Origin: a virus
DNA length: 22,058 nt
Reading direction: 5' to 3' (one strand)
IMG/VR virus record: IMGVR_UViG_3300006903_000029
Span: 1 to 22,058 of that record
The notes beneath the pieces were generated by a model, which saw only the letters and a list, made by a program, of their open reading frames with translations, ran no database searches and had not been told where the DNA came from. The number at the start of each line of letters is the position of its first letter. Position 1 is the stretch's first letter. Positions 14,561 through 22,058 of the stretch are shown here, piece after piece. The position numbers and the translations under genes are program-made.

Positions 14561-15151
14561 TTAGCCGCTTACCGTGTAGGTGATTTTGAGAGTATCACCG
14601 TTAGAAACTGCAACAGTCGAGGCGAACGCAGCCGTCGCCCAGAGCGTGCCAGACGTGCCACCCTTCGTGTTGTTGCTTGTCACAAAGATGCCCTTGATCG
14701 TGGCCGTGGCATTGATTGTGAAGTCAACAGTGGACGAGTTGGTGATCGACCGGCTCGCAGCCGTACCTGCCGTCCACGTAGGACGATTGGCATTGCTGTA
14801 GGCTGTCGATTCAGTCCAACCGGCGTGGCTCGCCATTGTGTCCGCTGCGGCCAAAGCCGAGAAGCCGGAGTTGTCGATTAGGCCCAGATACCAAGTCGTA
14901 ATCTGGGTTCCCGAATGGAAGTAGATTTCGAGGATGCTGTTAAGACCAACATCCACGATTCCATTGGGAATGGTAAACTGCGACAAGACCTGTCCATCGC
15001 GGATATGCTCAACGATGAATCGGCCCTTCATGTTCATTCGGGCCAGGGGCGGCGGGGCTTCCGCAGCAAAAGCCGGGGCAGAAGCAATGGTCGCACCATC
15101 ACCACGCACCAACTCAAAGGCAACCGAATCTTCAAACGCTACTTTGTTCAT
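14561..15151 (-). CDS. Small tail-associated structural protein (fibre-like beta domain)
   Basis: A 196-residue protein just downstream of the tape measure gene. After about 40 residues it reads as an all-beta virion domain: FIVEHIRDGQVLSQFTIPNG, then IVDVGLNSILEIYFHSGTQI, TTWYLGLIDNSGFSALAAAD, TMASHAGWTE, RPTWTAGTAASRSITNSS, IKGIFVTSNN and GDTLKITYTVSG. The NGIVxVGLNxxLxxxF and WYLGLIDNxGF pattern is one I associate with conserved phage structural proteins of unknown detail. The ATG is supported by GGAGA about 7 nt upstream; the gap from the tape measure stop is 12 nt. A terminator follows directly, so it is the last gene of its transcriptional segment. Confidence 0.65.
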   Translation of the reverse strand: MNKVAFEDSVAFELVRGDGATIASAPAFAAEAPPPLARMNMKGRFIVEHIRDGQVLSQFTIPNGIVDVGLNSILEIYFHSGTQITTWYLGLIDNSGFSALAAADTMASHAGWTESTAYSNANRPTWTAGTAASRSITNSSTVDFTINATATIKGIFVTSNNTKGGTSGTLWATAAFASTVAVSNGDTLKITYTVSG

Positions 15152-15163
15152 GGTATCTCTCCG

Positions 15164-18100
15164 TTATGTTCTGAGACGAATGTTGCCTCGGCGGATTTCC
15201 CGGTTCAATGCCCGGCTAATATCGCGTCCGATGACTTCACCAGTTTGACGATTACCCTGCGTGTTTACATTAACATCGCCAATGTTAAAGTTGGTGACAG
15301 GTCCACCAGCGGCCCTAAATACAGGTTGACGACCTGAGTTTATCGCAACCAACTGAGAAAAGAATTTCCGAGTTGATCGAGCGTTTACTACGAACTCACC
15401 CGGCGTTAGCATAGCCGGTACTGTATCAGTCCCGCGAGGCTTGAAGGGGCTTGGCCCACCGCCTGCAAGATACGCCGGAATGACACCACCCAAAGCCCGA
15501 TACACTAGACCGCCAGTGGAGAATTCTTCTGCTCCACTGCCGCCGCCTCCCGCACGGGCTGCATTCAATTCGCGCTGAGCCGCCGCAGCATTACGCGCGG
15601 CCGCAGCTTCACTATTCAATTGGCCTGAGAGCGATGACGAAGCACTGCTGGCTGCACTGGCCGAAGTGGCGGCAGCCGATGTTGCCGATGCAAGAGCGCC
15701 TTCCTCAGTGGCAGCTTGGGATGTTGTGTTCAGCAACTCTTTAGCTGTGTTGAGTTGTCCTTCAACATTCGCACCCTGCTGCACTTGCTGATTTGCTTGC
15801 TGCAACTTGCTGGCATCTTGCACGTATTGTGCGATAGCTCCCGCCAGCGAACGATATGATTCCGACAACTTCGGATTCGAGGTTTCTGTTTCCTTACTCA
15901 ATGCCAAAAATTGCTGAACAGCAGCCGTTGCAGCTTTTGTGTCACCGGACTCTGCGGCGGCAATTCCCTTTTGAGCAATCTCCAATGCCTTCTGATTGCC
16001 GATGACGGCATTGATGAATTGGTCGCTCAAGCCCGCTGTGATGCCACTTGGATTGACAAGTTCACCAGCACCCGCTTTGAGTTTCTGTAAAACCTGTGTC
16101 ACCGTTCCGGCATTGGTCTGCACACCTTGGGCTAGTTGCTTGAACTCAACTTCAATCTTAGCCAAGTCACGGACAACGGCATCCTTTGCAGTCGCCACGT
16201 TAGATTGCAACTCAGTCAGATTGGCCCCGGTCGAGATACCTTGCGTGGCCTGTTTCGCTCGTTGTACAATGGCCTTCTCAATTTTATCTAGGCCAGCACC
16301 TTGATTAAGCAGCTTCTCCGCATCCAATCCACTAGCCAAAGATAATTCGGTGAGTACCGGCTTGACCTTAATCTCAAACTCTTTGTTGTTCAAAGCAGCT
16401 TGCAGACTCGCCGCAGCACCCTCGAATGAAGTCTTAATAGAGACTTCCTTGCCCAACTGATCCGTCAGGGGCTTGCGAATATCTTTCAGCAAATCCCCGA
16501 TGCCAAGTTTCTTAGCAAGGTCAGGATCGCCAGCTTTAGCCAACCGCTTCTGGATTTCCTCGGCAAGAGGAATGGCCTCGCGGAACTTAGCGATGCGTTC
16601 ATCGTTGCTGAGTTTCTGGTCTTTGAGAGCGTCGTTTTGTAGCTTCTCGATTTGGGATTCGAGGGCTTTGATTTCCGCCAGATTTTGCTTCTGGCTGGCA
16701 AGTTCCTTTTGTGCGGTGGCCGCAGCTTCCTTTGCGAGAGCGGTCTTTCGCAACTCAGCACCGATCTGGTCGCCAAGCACGGCATTGATAGCATCTTCTG
16801 CCTGCTTCAAACGGGCACGGTCGCCAGCCTGCTTCGCCGTGTTGGCAGCAGATTCCGCAAGCGATGCAGCCTCTTGGCGAACGGCATCTGCCTGTTGCTT
16901 GGCCTGCACCGTGCCTTGGGCTTCAAGGTCATTGGCTTGCCGACGTAGGGCATTGATGCGGTTCAGGTCATTGAATACTTGCTGACCTTCGGGCAGACCT
17001 TGATTAGCTCGGTTGAATCGGTTTTGACCAACTGTGCGGGTTAGCTCGGTGATATTGGTAAACTGGTCCTGCTCGGCCTTGGCAGCGCCCTTGATTGCAT
17101 CTTCTAACTTCCCGACGTAATCCTCATACGCCTTGATTCGGTCTTTCAACTGTGATCGAAGATTCTCGGTCACAAGTTGCTGAGACTTGATAGCATCCTG
17201 GGCGCTCTTGTTATAGAGAGCCTGGGCATCGGAGATAAACTTTTGCAGGGCAGTTACGGACTTGTCCAACTCTTGCTTGCGGCCTTCCGCAATCAGTTGG
17301 TTTGCCTTCGTGGTATTTTCAGCATCCTTGCGGCGGGCCTCAGCACGGCCAGCAAATACATCGTCGAGAGCGGCCTTGGCCTTGTCACCTGCGCTACCTA
17401 GATCGGCAATGGCTTTGCCGAGAGCGATGACGCCAACAGTGATGGCGATGATCGGCCCGGTGGTAGCGATGAATGCTACGATGCCACGGCCAGCAGCTAC
17501 AGCACCCGCCGCAACTTTGGCGAAGGATAGCGTGAGCAGTCCATTACCTGCGGCAAGTAGCGCGGCATTGAAGTTGGCCGCGAATAGATTGGCAGCATAC
17601 ACAGCAGCCGCAGCCGCCGCGATTTTGATTACGTTGGTCAACCCGCCGAATGGGGCAGACAGTGCCGAGATTGCGGCCAAGGCATTACGGCCAATGTCCA
17701 CAATAAACAGATTCTTGACCCGCTCTAAGTCTTGTTCTACTTGCTTGGCATTCGTGTTGATGATGATGTTATTTTTCTGCTCAAGCAGATCAGCACCAAC
17801 CGCCTTGATCTTGGCGAGGTTCTCGGCAGCGCGCTCAGCTTGATCGCCAGTCAATCCGATAACGCCGCGAGCAACGCGAATGTTCTCGGTCAGTTGCGTG
17901 ATTTCAGAGGCCGTGTCACCAGAGATAGCTGTGATCTTTTCCAAGAACGGCAGGAACCCACCCGCTGCCTGGATGCCAGCTTCCGCCGTGCTAACTCCTA
18001 GCTCAGCAAACACCGCCTTCATTTCAGTTGTTGGCTTCAACAGGCCACGGATCGTGTTGCCCAACAGGGTCATAGCCTCATCAGCCGGAACGCCCGTAAC

Positions 18101-19207
18101 TGTGAGGGTAGCCAAGGCTGCCAGCACTTCGTCGATGCTAACACCAACCTGCGCGGCCACGACGGTAACACGACCGAGAGAATCAGCAACTTGGTCCAGA
18201 GTGAATCGGCCCAAGTCAACGGCCTTAAACAACTTGCCAGAGATATTCGCCGCCTCAGACGTGGCAAGGTTGTAGGAATTCAGTACCGAGGAAATCGCAT
18301 TAACGGCCTGTGGAGTTGTAGCCCCGGTCACGTTAGCCAACTTCAATGCAGTCGCCAGCACGTCTGCACTTTCAGCAGCATTACCGATTTGATTCGACAG
18401 TAACTCATATTGTGCCGCTGCCACTTCTGTAACGGGCCGACCGAATTCATCAGCCAGGGCACGAACCTGTTTGTTCAGTTGCTCAATGCCGCCGACTTCC
18501 GACCCGGCAATTGTCTGGATGCGGGCCAGGGTCTTTTCGTAAGTTACCGCAGCCGTCACGCCTTCGATCAGACCATTTGTAATTTTGCTGATCGCATTTG
18601 ACAGTAAGTTGGCGGACACGACTGCCGCGAGGAACCCGGTATTCAGGTTGCTCAGGAAGTTGCTGCCACCACCGCCAGCATTCTTAATACCATTCAGTTG
18701 CGTAATTAACTTCGCAATCTGAGCCTGTGGACCGACGAAGGCTGAACCCAAGTTGTTGCCGATGCTCTTAATCTGATTTGCAGTCAGACCGGCCCTTGCA
18801 CCAACTTGGGAGATTTTCTGAATGAGGGCATTCGCCTGATTGAGCGAATCGCCTGAAAGCCCTGCGGTTTCTCCGCCAAGGGACTTTTGAATTTTGATGG
18901 CGGAGGCTTGCTGAGTCCGCCGAGAAGCAGCCGCAGCCTCAGCAGCCGCAGCCTTCTGAGCGGAAGCCGCCGCCTGATCTTGGGCACGTTGCAAGCTGCC
19001 GAGAGTCTTAACAAGGTCCGTGACGGCCTTCGCATCCTGATTGATGGAGCCGAGTAGATTCTGACCGGACTTGCTAAAGGCAGTATTGGCAGCCGCCGCA
19101 GCCTGCACGTTACGTGCATACTGGCTAAATAGGGAGCCGAGCGTTCGCAGCGTGCTAATCGCTTGCGAAGCATCTAACCCTAGCTTCTGTGTGATTTCAT
19201 CTGCCAT
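15164..19207 (-). CDS. Phage tail tape measure protein (TP901 family)
   Basis: A 1347-residue tape measure protein that sets tail length and is expelled during DNA injection. Residues 1-180 are Ala/Gln-rich and coiled-coil-like. Residues about 210-430 carry the TP901-type core (AVTYEKTLARIQTIAGSEVG, LADEFGRPVTEVAAAQYELL, VNAISSVLNSYNLATSEAAN, GVSIDEVLAALATLTVTGVP, TIRGLLKPTTEMKAVFAELG). A hydrophobic stretch at about 525-605 (IVAFIATTGPIIAITVGVIA) could span membrane on ejection. Long helical and coiled-coil segments follow. The C-terminus has GTDTVPAMLTPGEFVVNARS (1259-1278), a motif typical of these proteins. The ATG overlaps the upstream stop (TGATG). Confidence 0.95.
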   Translation of the reverse strand: MADEITQKLGLDASQAISTLRTLGSLFSQYARNVQAAAAANTAFSKSGQNLLGSINQDAKAVTDLVKTLGSLQRAQDQAAASAQKAAAAEAAAASRRTQQASAIKIQKSLGGETAGLSGDSLNQANALIQKISQVGARAGLTANQIKSIGNNLGSAFVGPQAQIAKLITQLNGIKNAGGGGSNFLSNLNTGFLAAVVSANLLSNAISKITNGLIEGVTAAVTYEKTLARIQTIAGSEVGGIEQLNKQVRALADEFGRPVTEVAAAQYELLSNQIGNAAESADVLATALKLANVTGATTPQAVNAISSVLNSYNLATSEAANISGKLFKAVDLGRFTLDQVADSLGRVTVVAAQVGVSIDEVLAALATLTVTGVPADEAMTLLGNTIRGLLKPTTEMKAVFAELGVSTAEAGIQAAGGFLPFLEKITAISGDTASEITQLTENIRVARGVIGLTGDQAERAAENLAKIKAVGADLLEQKNNIIINTNAKQVEQDLERVKNLFIVDIGRNALAAISALSAPFGGLTNVIKIAAAAAAVYAANLFAANFNAALLAAGNGLLTLSFAKVAAGAVAAGRGIVAFIATTGPIIAITVGVIALGKAIADLGSAGDKAKAALDDVFAGRAEARRKDAENTTKANQLIAEGRKQELDKSVTALQKFISDAQALYNKSAQDAIKSQQLVTENLRSQLKDRIKAYEDYVGKLEDAIKGAAKAEQDQFTNITELTRTVGQNRFNRANQGLPEGQQVFNDLNRINALRRQANDLEAQGTVQAKQQADAVRQEAASLAESAANTAKQAGDRARLKQAEDAINAVLGDQIGAELRKTALAKEAAATAQKELASQKQNLAEIKALESQIEKLQNDALKDQKLSNDERIAKFREAIPLAEEIQKRLAKAGDPDLAKKLGIGDLLKDIRKPLTDQLGKEVSIKTSFEGAAASLQAALNNKEFEIKVKPVLTELSLASGLDAEKLLNQGAGLDKIEKAIVQRAKQATQGISTGANLTELQSNVATAKDAVVRDLAKIEVEFKQLAQGVQTNAGTVTQVLQKLKAGAGELVNPSGITAGLSDQFINAVIGNQKALEIAQKGIAAAESGDTKAATAAVQQFLALSKETETSNPKLSESYRSLAGAIAQYVQDASKLQQANQQVQQGANVEGQLNTAKELLNTTSQAATEEGALASATSAAATSASAASSASSSLSGQLNSEAAAARNAAAAQRELNAARAGGGGSGAEEFSTGGLVYRALGGVIPAYLAGGGPSPFKPRGTDTVPAMLTPGEFVVNARSTRKFFSQLVAINSGRQPVFRAAGGPVTNFNIGDVNVNTQGNRQTGEVIGRDISRALNREIRRGNIRLRT

Positions 19208-19698
19208 CAGAAGGACCGCTTATCAAAATCGAAGAATTGTGTAAGGTCAGGAAGTTCGGCCTGTGCCGCAACTTGCAGAAATGCCTTTTTAGCCTGAGCC
19301 TCAAAGTTGTAGGGGCCGGGTGTTTTCAGGTGAATGCCCCAGATGCGGGCGTCAAAGAATTCGTTGATTATCAAATGCTTCAACGCTGTTTGGTATTCGA
19401 TGGTCCACTTGCCATTGCCGCCTTCTAGGGTGGCTGAACTTTGTGATGCCCCTCTTGAGGATTGGTCGCTTTTGGCTTTACCGCGAGGCGCACCGATGGA
19501 GATTGGATGCTGTAGCAAGTGGGCCAGTGGCAAGACTGTACCCACAGATTGACCGGCCCAAACTGGAACGATTCTGATGAACTCTGTTAGCCAAGCATCC
19601 CATGCCCGGAACAGTTGTCTTTGCATTTCATCGTCGATAGCCTTGATAGCTCCCGACGTGCTGAAATTCAACTCAGCAAAGAATCCTTCTAGTTTCAT
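19207..19698 (-). CDS. Small virion-type protein between tail chaperone and tape measure
   Basis: A 163-residue protein that I cannot place in a family. Its start overlaps the stop of the -1 frameshifted chaperone product (ATGA at 19698-19695) and its stop overlaps the tape measure ATG (TGATG), so all three are tightly coupled. It begins with an amphipathic helix (IKAIDDEMQRQLFRAWDAWL), followed by IVPVWAGQSVGTVLPLAHLL, a pattern seen in small phage neck or tail completion proteins. Then come a hydrophilic Ser-rich loop (about 75-92), a mixed central part (WTIEYQTALKHLIINEFFDA) and a C-terminal helix. In lambda-like phages the chaperone is followed directly by the tape measure gene, so an extra gene here is uncommon. 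Confidence 0.65.
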   Translation of the reverse strand: MKLEGFFAELNFSTSGAIKAIDDEMQRQLFRAWDAWLTEFIRIVPVWAGQSVGTVLPLAHLLQHPISIGAPRGKAKSDQSSRGASQSSATLEGGNGKWTIEYQTALKHLIINEFFDARIWGIHLKTPGPYNFEAQAKKAFLQVAAQAELPDLTQFFDFDKRSF

Positions 19699-20362
19699 AA
19701 GCCTGCTGCCTGACCCGTGGCCTCGATAATCTCAATATCTTCGTGGTCACGAACTTGAGAGTATGCTAGAAGTTGAGCCTGAACCCAGGGGTCATTATCA
19801 TCCCACCGCCGCTTCACGTTGGGCGGTAGGATGCCAAGTCTTTCGCACGTGCGCCATATCGCATAGTGCATCGTCCGAAACTTCGGCCAGAGGACCGACT
19901 TTACACCTTCCCCTGACCAGCTAAGAAAGCCTGTCGAGCAGCCTCCAACTTTGCTTCATCGAGAGCATTGGCTTGCAGAGCAAGACCAACGATCTTGTTG
20001 ATTTCGATGATGGAGAACTTCGACTCTTGCAACTCGGTCACATAGTTCGGCCACGTATCCGGCTTGAGCATGTCCACTGTTTCCCATTCCAACCCATCCG
20101 TAGCTTGCAGGGACTTGAGGATAATCCAGGCCATACGCCGCTCATTGTGCATATTGACAGCGGCCACGTAAGTCGGATCATCGGCAACGACTTCACGCCG
20201 ATTGCGAACCACTCGAACAGGGGCCTTGGGTTCCAGACACAACTTGTCAAACTCGTCATAGTCCAGAACAGCTTGAGCCTTGAACACAACCTCCCCATCA
20301 CCGCGAGGAAGCACTAACACCGCAATGTTAGGGCATTCCAGCTTTTCACCATGAAACTTCAT
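19695..20362 (-). CDS. Tail assembly chaperone, frameshifted long form (gpGT-like)
   Basis: Just before the gpG stop (19903-19901) the -1 frame is open and continues for 71 codons to a TGA at 19697-19695, filling a 200-base interval with no other gene. The extension reads EGVKSVLWPKFRTMHYAIWR, then TCERLGILPPNVKRRWDDND, then PWVQAQLLAYSQVRDHEDIE and so on, a helical, aromatic-rich segment ending in a LLAYxxxRxxEDIE pattern like T-domains that bind the tape measure protein. With a slip at GGGGAAG (19913-19907) the product would be 222 residues. The -1 frame ends in an ATGA overlap with the next gene, which indicates it is a translated frame. Programmed -1 frameshifting here is established for lambda and many long-tailed phages. 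Confidence 0.8.
19901..20362 (-). CDS. Tail assembly chaperone, short form (gpG-like)
   Basis: A 153-residue protein two genes before the tape measure and after the tube proteins, the usual place for the gpG-type tail assembly chaperone that keeps the tape measure soluble while the tube polymerises. Sequence features fit: a beta-type N-terminus (IAVLVLPRGDGEVVFKAQAV), a helical middle (NMHNERRMAWIILKSL) and a C-terminal helix (ALDEAKLEAARQAFLAGQGKV). The call is strengthened by the open -1 frame across its stop codon. The ATG at 20362 has AGGAG at a 7-nt spacing. Confidence 0.75.
   Translation of the reverse strand: MKFHGEKLECPNIAVLVLPRGDGEVVFKAQAVLDYDEFDKLCLEPKAPVRVVRNRREVVADDPTYVAAVNMHNERRMAWIILKSLQATDGLEWETVDMLKPDTWPNYVTELQESKFSIIEINKIVGLALQANALDEAKLEAARQAFLAGQGKV
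19907..19913 (-). promoter_or_regulatory. Candidate -1 slippery site (GGGGAAG)
   Basis: Read in the gpG frame as G GGG AAG, six nucleotides before the stop codon. A -1 slip re-pairs GGG perfectly and lets tRNA-Lys read GAA with one G-U pair. It resembles the lambda G-T site (GGGAAAG) but is not identical. A second candidate, TTTCTTA, lies about 12 nt upstream in gpG but is a poorer match in the A site. Confidence 0.5.
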
Positions 20363-20382
20363 TTTACGACTCCTGAGTTAGT

Positions 20383-20409
20383 AAAGGCCCCGCCCGCAAT
20401 GGGCGGGGC
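20383..20409 (-). terminator. Terminator-like hairpin between tube protein and tail chaperone
   Basis: The 9-bp all-GC stem GCCCCGCCC / GGGCGGGGC (arms 20401-20409 and 20387-20395) has a 5-nt loop and is followed on the minus strand by CTTTACT, a short and impure T-run. It sits 16 nt after the tube gene stop and ends before the chaperone ribosome site. Partial termination would let the tube protein be made in excess over tape measure and chaperone. Confidence 0.65.
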
Positions 20410-20424
20410 TTTGTTGCTGAGAAC

Positions 20425-21468
20425 TTACACGCGAGACACGCCCGGCTCAACGGAATTACACTTTCCCGTCACGCTGATCGTGGCATCACGCAAGTTGAAT
20501 TCGAGGCTCTCGTACCGGAAGTCCGGGAACGTGTAATCCTCATTCAACTCTGACCCGCAGGGCGGATCGTACACAACTTCAATGTCAATGGCGAACGGCT
20601 CGCACGGGTCGCTAGACGAACTAGCAATCGTGGAGGCTTCACCTTGCTGCTTGAGGAAGTCGATAGGTGACGGAAGCCAAGCCCCGCCCGACCCATTCGT
20701 GTAGAACTCATACAGCAAATCCAGCTTCACTTCGACCGGCTGCTCATCGCCACGTCGAACCGTGTCTAGGTCGCCACGGTCACGGACGTAATCGAATTCG
20801 CGCTTCTCAGACCAAGTGAGATTGCCGTTACCAACCTTAATCTCGATGCGAGCAGGCAGGAAGGTAATGTCGGCATTGTCAGCCGGGATTCCATCAGCCG
20901 TGGCAAAGGCCGGGCTGAACGTGATGATGCCGGTCGTGCCGCCCTGATTGAGCGTGCTGACCGTCACCGTATCGCCGCCACCCGACAAGTCCACGTCCGT
21001 AGCCGTCATTTGGGCGACGTTCGTGTTCAGGTAGGCTTGGGTAAACTTCACGATCCACTTGCCGGTCGCGGGCTTCGTCACAATCACGTCGCCAGGGGCG
21101 ATGTTGGACAGAGCCTCAAGAGCCGTCTGCACGTCGCTCGCGCTCGCGTTATAGGCGATATTCGCGGTCGTTTGTGCGCTGAAAGTGAGGGTGAAGTTAC
21201 CAGACGTGGCATCCACGGTAACAAGTTGGTTTTCGTTCTTGTCCGTGGCAGTCACGGTATAGAACGCTTGGGTCGAGCCGACCACCGAAAACCGTGCGCC
21301 AATTGGCACGACGGTTCCAGCATCCGGGAGGCTCGCCAAGTTGTCAATGTAAATCGACGTGTTACCATTGGCCGGTGCAGCCGGAGCGCCAGGTCCATTG
21401 ACTTTGGCCGTGCCGGCAAAACCGTCCTTAAAGTAAATCGTCGTGTTACGAAGTTCAATTTGAGCCAT
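20425..21468 (-). CDS. Major tail (tube) protein-like, with inserted domain
   Basis: A 347-residue protein two positions ahead of the tail chaperone, the normal locus of the major tail protein. Residues about 195-345 (ITFLPARIEIKVGNGNLTWS, KREFDYVRDRGDLDTVRRGD, EVKLDLLYEFYTNGSG, DPPCGSELNEDYTFPDFRYE, ATISVTGKC) are nearly the same as the paralogue upstream. Residues about 86-178 are an extra domain absent from the paralogue (GNFTLTFSAQTTANIAYNAS, SDVQTALEALSNIAPGDVIV, WIVKFTQAYLNTNVAQMTAT), resembling a beta-type domain found in multiple phage virion proteins and large surface proteins. The start ATG has AAGGA upstream. Tube role by position and duplication; it could instead be a minor or decorated tube subunit. 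Confidence 0.65.
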   Translation of the reverse strand: MAQIELRNTTIYFKDGFAGTAKVNGPGAPAAPANGNTSIYIDNLASLPDAGTVVPIGARFSVVGSTQAFYTVTATDKNENQLVTVDATSGNFTLTFSAQTTANIAYNASASDVQTALEALSNIAPGDVIVTKPATGKWIVKFTQAYLNTNVAQMTATDVDLSGGGDTVTVSTLNQGGTTGIITFSPAFATADGIPADNADITFLPARIEIKVGNGNLTWSEKREFDYVRDRGDLDTVRRGDEQPVEVKLDLLYEFYTNGSGGAWLPSPIDFLKQQGEASTIASSSSDPCEPFAIDIEVVYDPPCGSELNEDYTFPDFRYESLEFNLRDATISVTGKCNSVEPGVSRV

Positions 21469-21493
21469 TGGCTTTTGTTCCTTTCAATCAGAA

Positions 21494-21948
21494 TTACGGG
21501 TCGCGGGACACGCTCGGCTCGACGGCATTACACTTGCCCGTCACGCTGATCGTGGCGTCCCGAAGATTGAACTCAAGGCTCTCGTAACGAAAATCCGGGA
21601 ACGTGTAATTTTCGTTCGTTTCCGACCCGCACGGCGGATCGTAAATTACTTTCACGTCGATGGCAAACGGTTCGCAGGGGTCGCCAGACGAACTTGCCAG
21701 ATTCGCAGCCTCATTGGCCCGTTTCAGGAAGTCAATGGGCGAGGGCAGCCAAGCACCGCCAGAGCCGTTCGTGTAGAACTCATACAGCAAGTCGATTTTT
21801 ACTTCGACTGGCTGCTCATCCCCACGTCGAACAGTATCAAGATCGCCACGATCCCGAACGTAGTCAAATTCCCGCTTCTCCGACCACGTAAGATTCCCGT
21901 TACCAATCTTGATTTCGATTTGGGCCGGAAGGAACGTGATCGCAGCAT
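21494..21948 (-). repeat. Diverged direct repeat of 20425-20880 (gene duplication)
   Basis: The 3' parts of the two tube-like genes are recognisably the same DNA. For example both carry GTCGAAC near a GACTGGCTG or GACCGGCTG block and end with near-identical codons for RDATISVTGKC. Most base differences fall at third codon positions while the protein is kept, so the duplication is not recent and both copies have been under selection. Confidence 0.7.
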
Positions 21949-22058
21949 CATTGGCAACAGAACTTGCCAAGGCCGGGGTGAAAGTCAAACTGGTAGTCGG
22001 GGGACCGCCAGAGTGAGCAGTTACCGTGTGTACGGGCGTGCCAGTCTCACCAGCGATG
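21494..22058 (-). CDS. Major tail (tube) protein-like paralogue, N-terminus beyond window
   Basis: The frame is open to the right edge (first complete codon at 22057), so the N-terminus is outside. It reads IAGETGTPVHTVTAHSGGPP, then TTSLTFTPALASSVANDAAI and onward. From AITFLP the remaining 148 or so residues differ from the downstream paralogue at only about 18 positions by eye, mostly conservative. The region joining VHTVTA to TSLTFTPA is short here, whereas the paralogue has about 93 extra residues there, so this copy is the simpler form. The next gene starts 26 nt further on. Two tube-like proteins in tandem could form a mixed tube or a tube plus terminator or decoration. Confidence 0.65.
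   Translation of the reverse strand, partial: IAGETGTPVHTVTAHSGGPPTTSLTFTPALASSVANDAAITFLPAQIEIKIGNGNLTWSEKREFDYVRDRGDLDTVRRGDEQPVEVKIDLLYEFYTNGSGGAWLPSPIDFLKRANEAANLASSSGDPCEPFAIDVKVIYDPPCGSETNENYTFPDFRYESLEFNLRDATISVTGKCNAVEPSVSRDP

Noticed and set aside
16473-16985. Long antisense ORFs within the tape measure gene
   Set aside because: Ala-, Gln- and Lys-rich helical coding sequence commonly leaves complementary frames open; their translations show no domain.
19840-19903. +1 frameshift as the source of the chaperone long form
   Set aside because: That frame is open only to a TGA about 20 codons sooner and does not join the next gene by overlap; the -1 frame reaches the ATGA junction and has T-domain-like character.
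1-22058. tRNA genes, CRISPR arrays or insertion sequences
   Set aside because: I saw no cloverleaf-like sequence with the T-loop GTTCRA, no regularly spaced direct repeats and no transposase motif or terminal repeats.

Overview
The window reads as part of a tailed double-stranded DNA bacteriophage or prophage with a long, siphovirus-like tail. The evidence is a complete tail module: tail tube proteins, overlapping tail-assembly chaperones with a frameshift extension, a 1347-residue tape measure protein, a hub-like tip protein and tandem adhesin-like genes. Genes are packed with ATGA, TGATG and GTGA overlaps. The host is a bacterium with sigma70-type promoters (TTGACA, 16-17 bp, TATAAT) and Shine-Dalgarno sequences. 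The host group cannot be fixed from this sequence. Several domain styles recall planctomycete-associated phage proteins, but that is a weak impression. No integrase, lysis, portal, terminase or capsid gene lies in the window.

Layout. Positions 1-702 (minus strand) hold the N-terminal part of a ParB-like protein that runs off the left edge. Positions 703-1113 are a gene-free divergent region with two outward-facing promoters, a perfect 11-bp dyad, a nested pair of inverted repeats and nine GTTAG-core motifs; it is a candidate replication origin or control switch. Positions 1114-6245 (plus strand) are a replication and nucleotide cassette: primase/SF3 helicase, dNMP kinase (with its own promoter), a protein of unknown function, a Nudix hydrolase and a DEDDh exonuclease. 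Positions 6202-22058 are a minus-strand structural module, transcribed from right to left and meeting the plus-strand cassette in a 44-bp convergent overlap.

In transcription order the structural module contains: a partial tail tube-like protein; its paralogue carrying an inserted domain of about 93 residues; an intrinsic terminator-like hairpin; tail chaperone gpG with a -1 frameshift gpGT extension that fills an otherwise gene-free 200 bases; a small virion-type protein; the tape measure protein; a small tail-associated protein; a strong terminator; three tandem adhesin-like paralogues; a protein with eleven short repeats; a paralogue of that protein's C-terminal domain; a large hub-like protein; a ClpP-family serine protease; and a nine-cysteine small protein.

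Together the plus-strand genes would replicate DNA and supply or clean up nucleotides, while the minus-strand genes build the tail. The two hairpins inside the structural module suggest stepwise reduction of expression along the operon: abundant tube protein first, then assembly proteins, then receptor-binding and tip proteins. The most unusual items are the divergent-region repeats, the near-leaderless promoter-to-ATG spacing, the frameshifted chaperone, the triplicated adhesins and the eleven-repeat protein.
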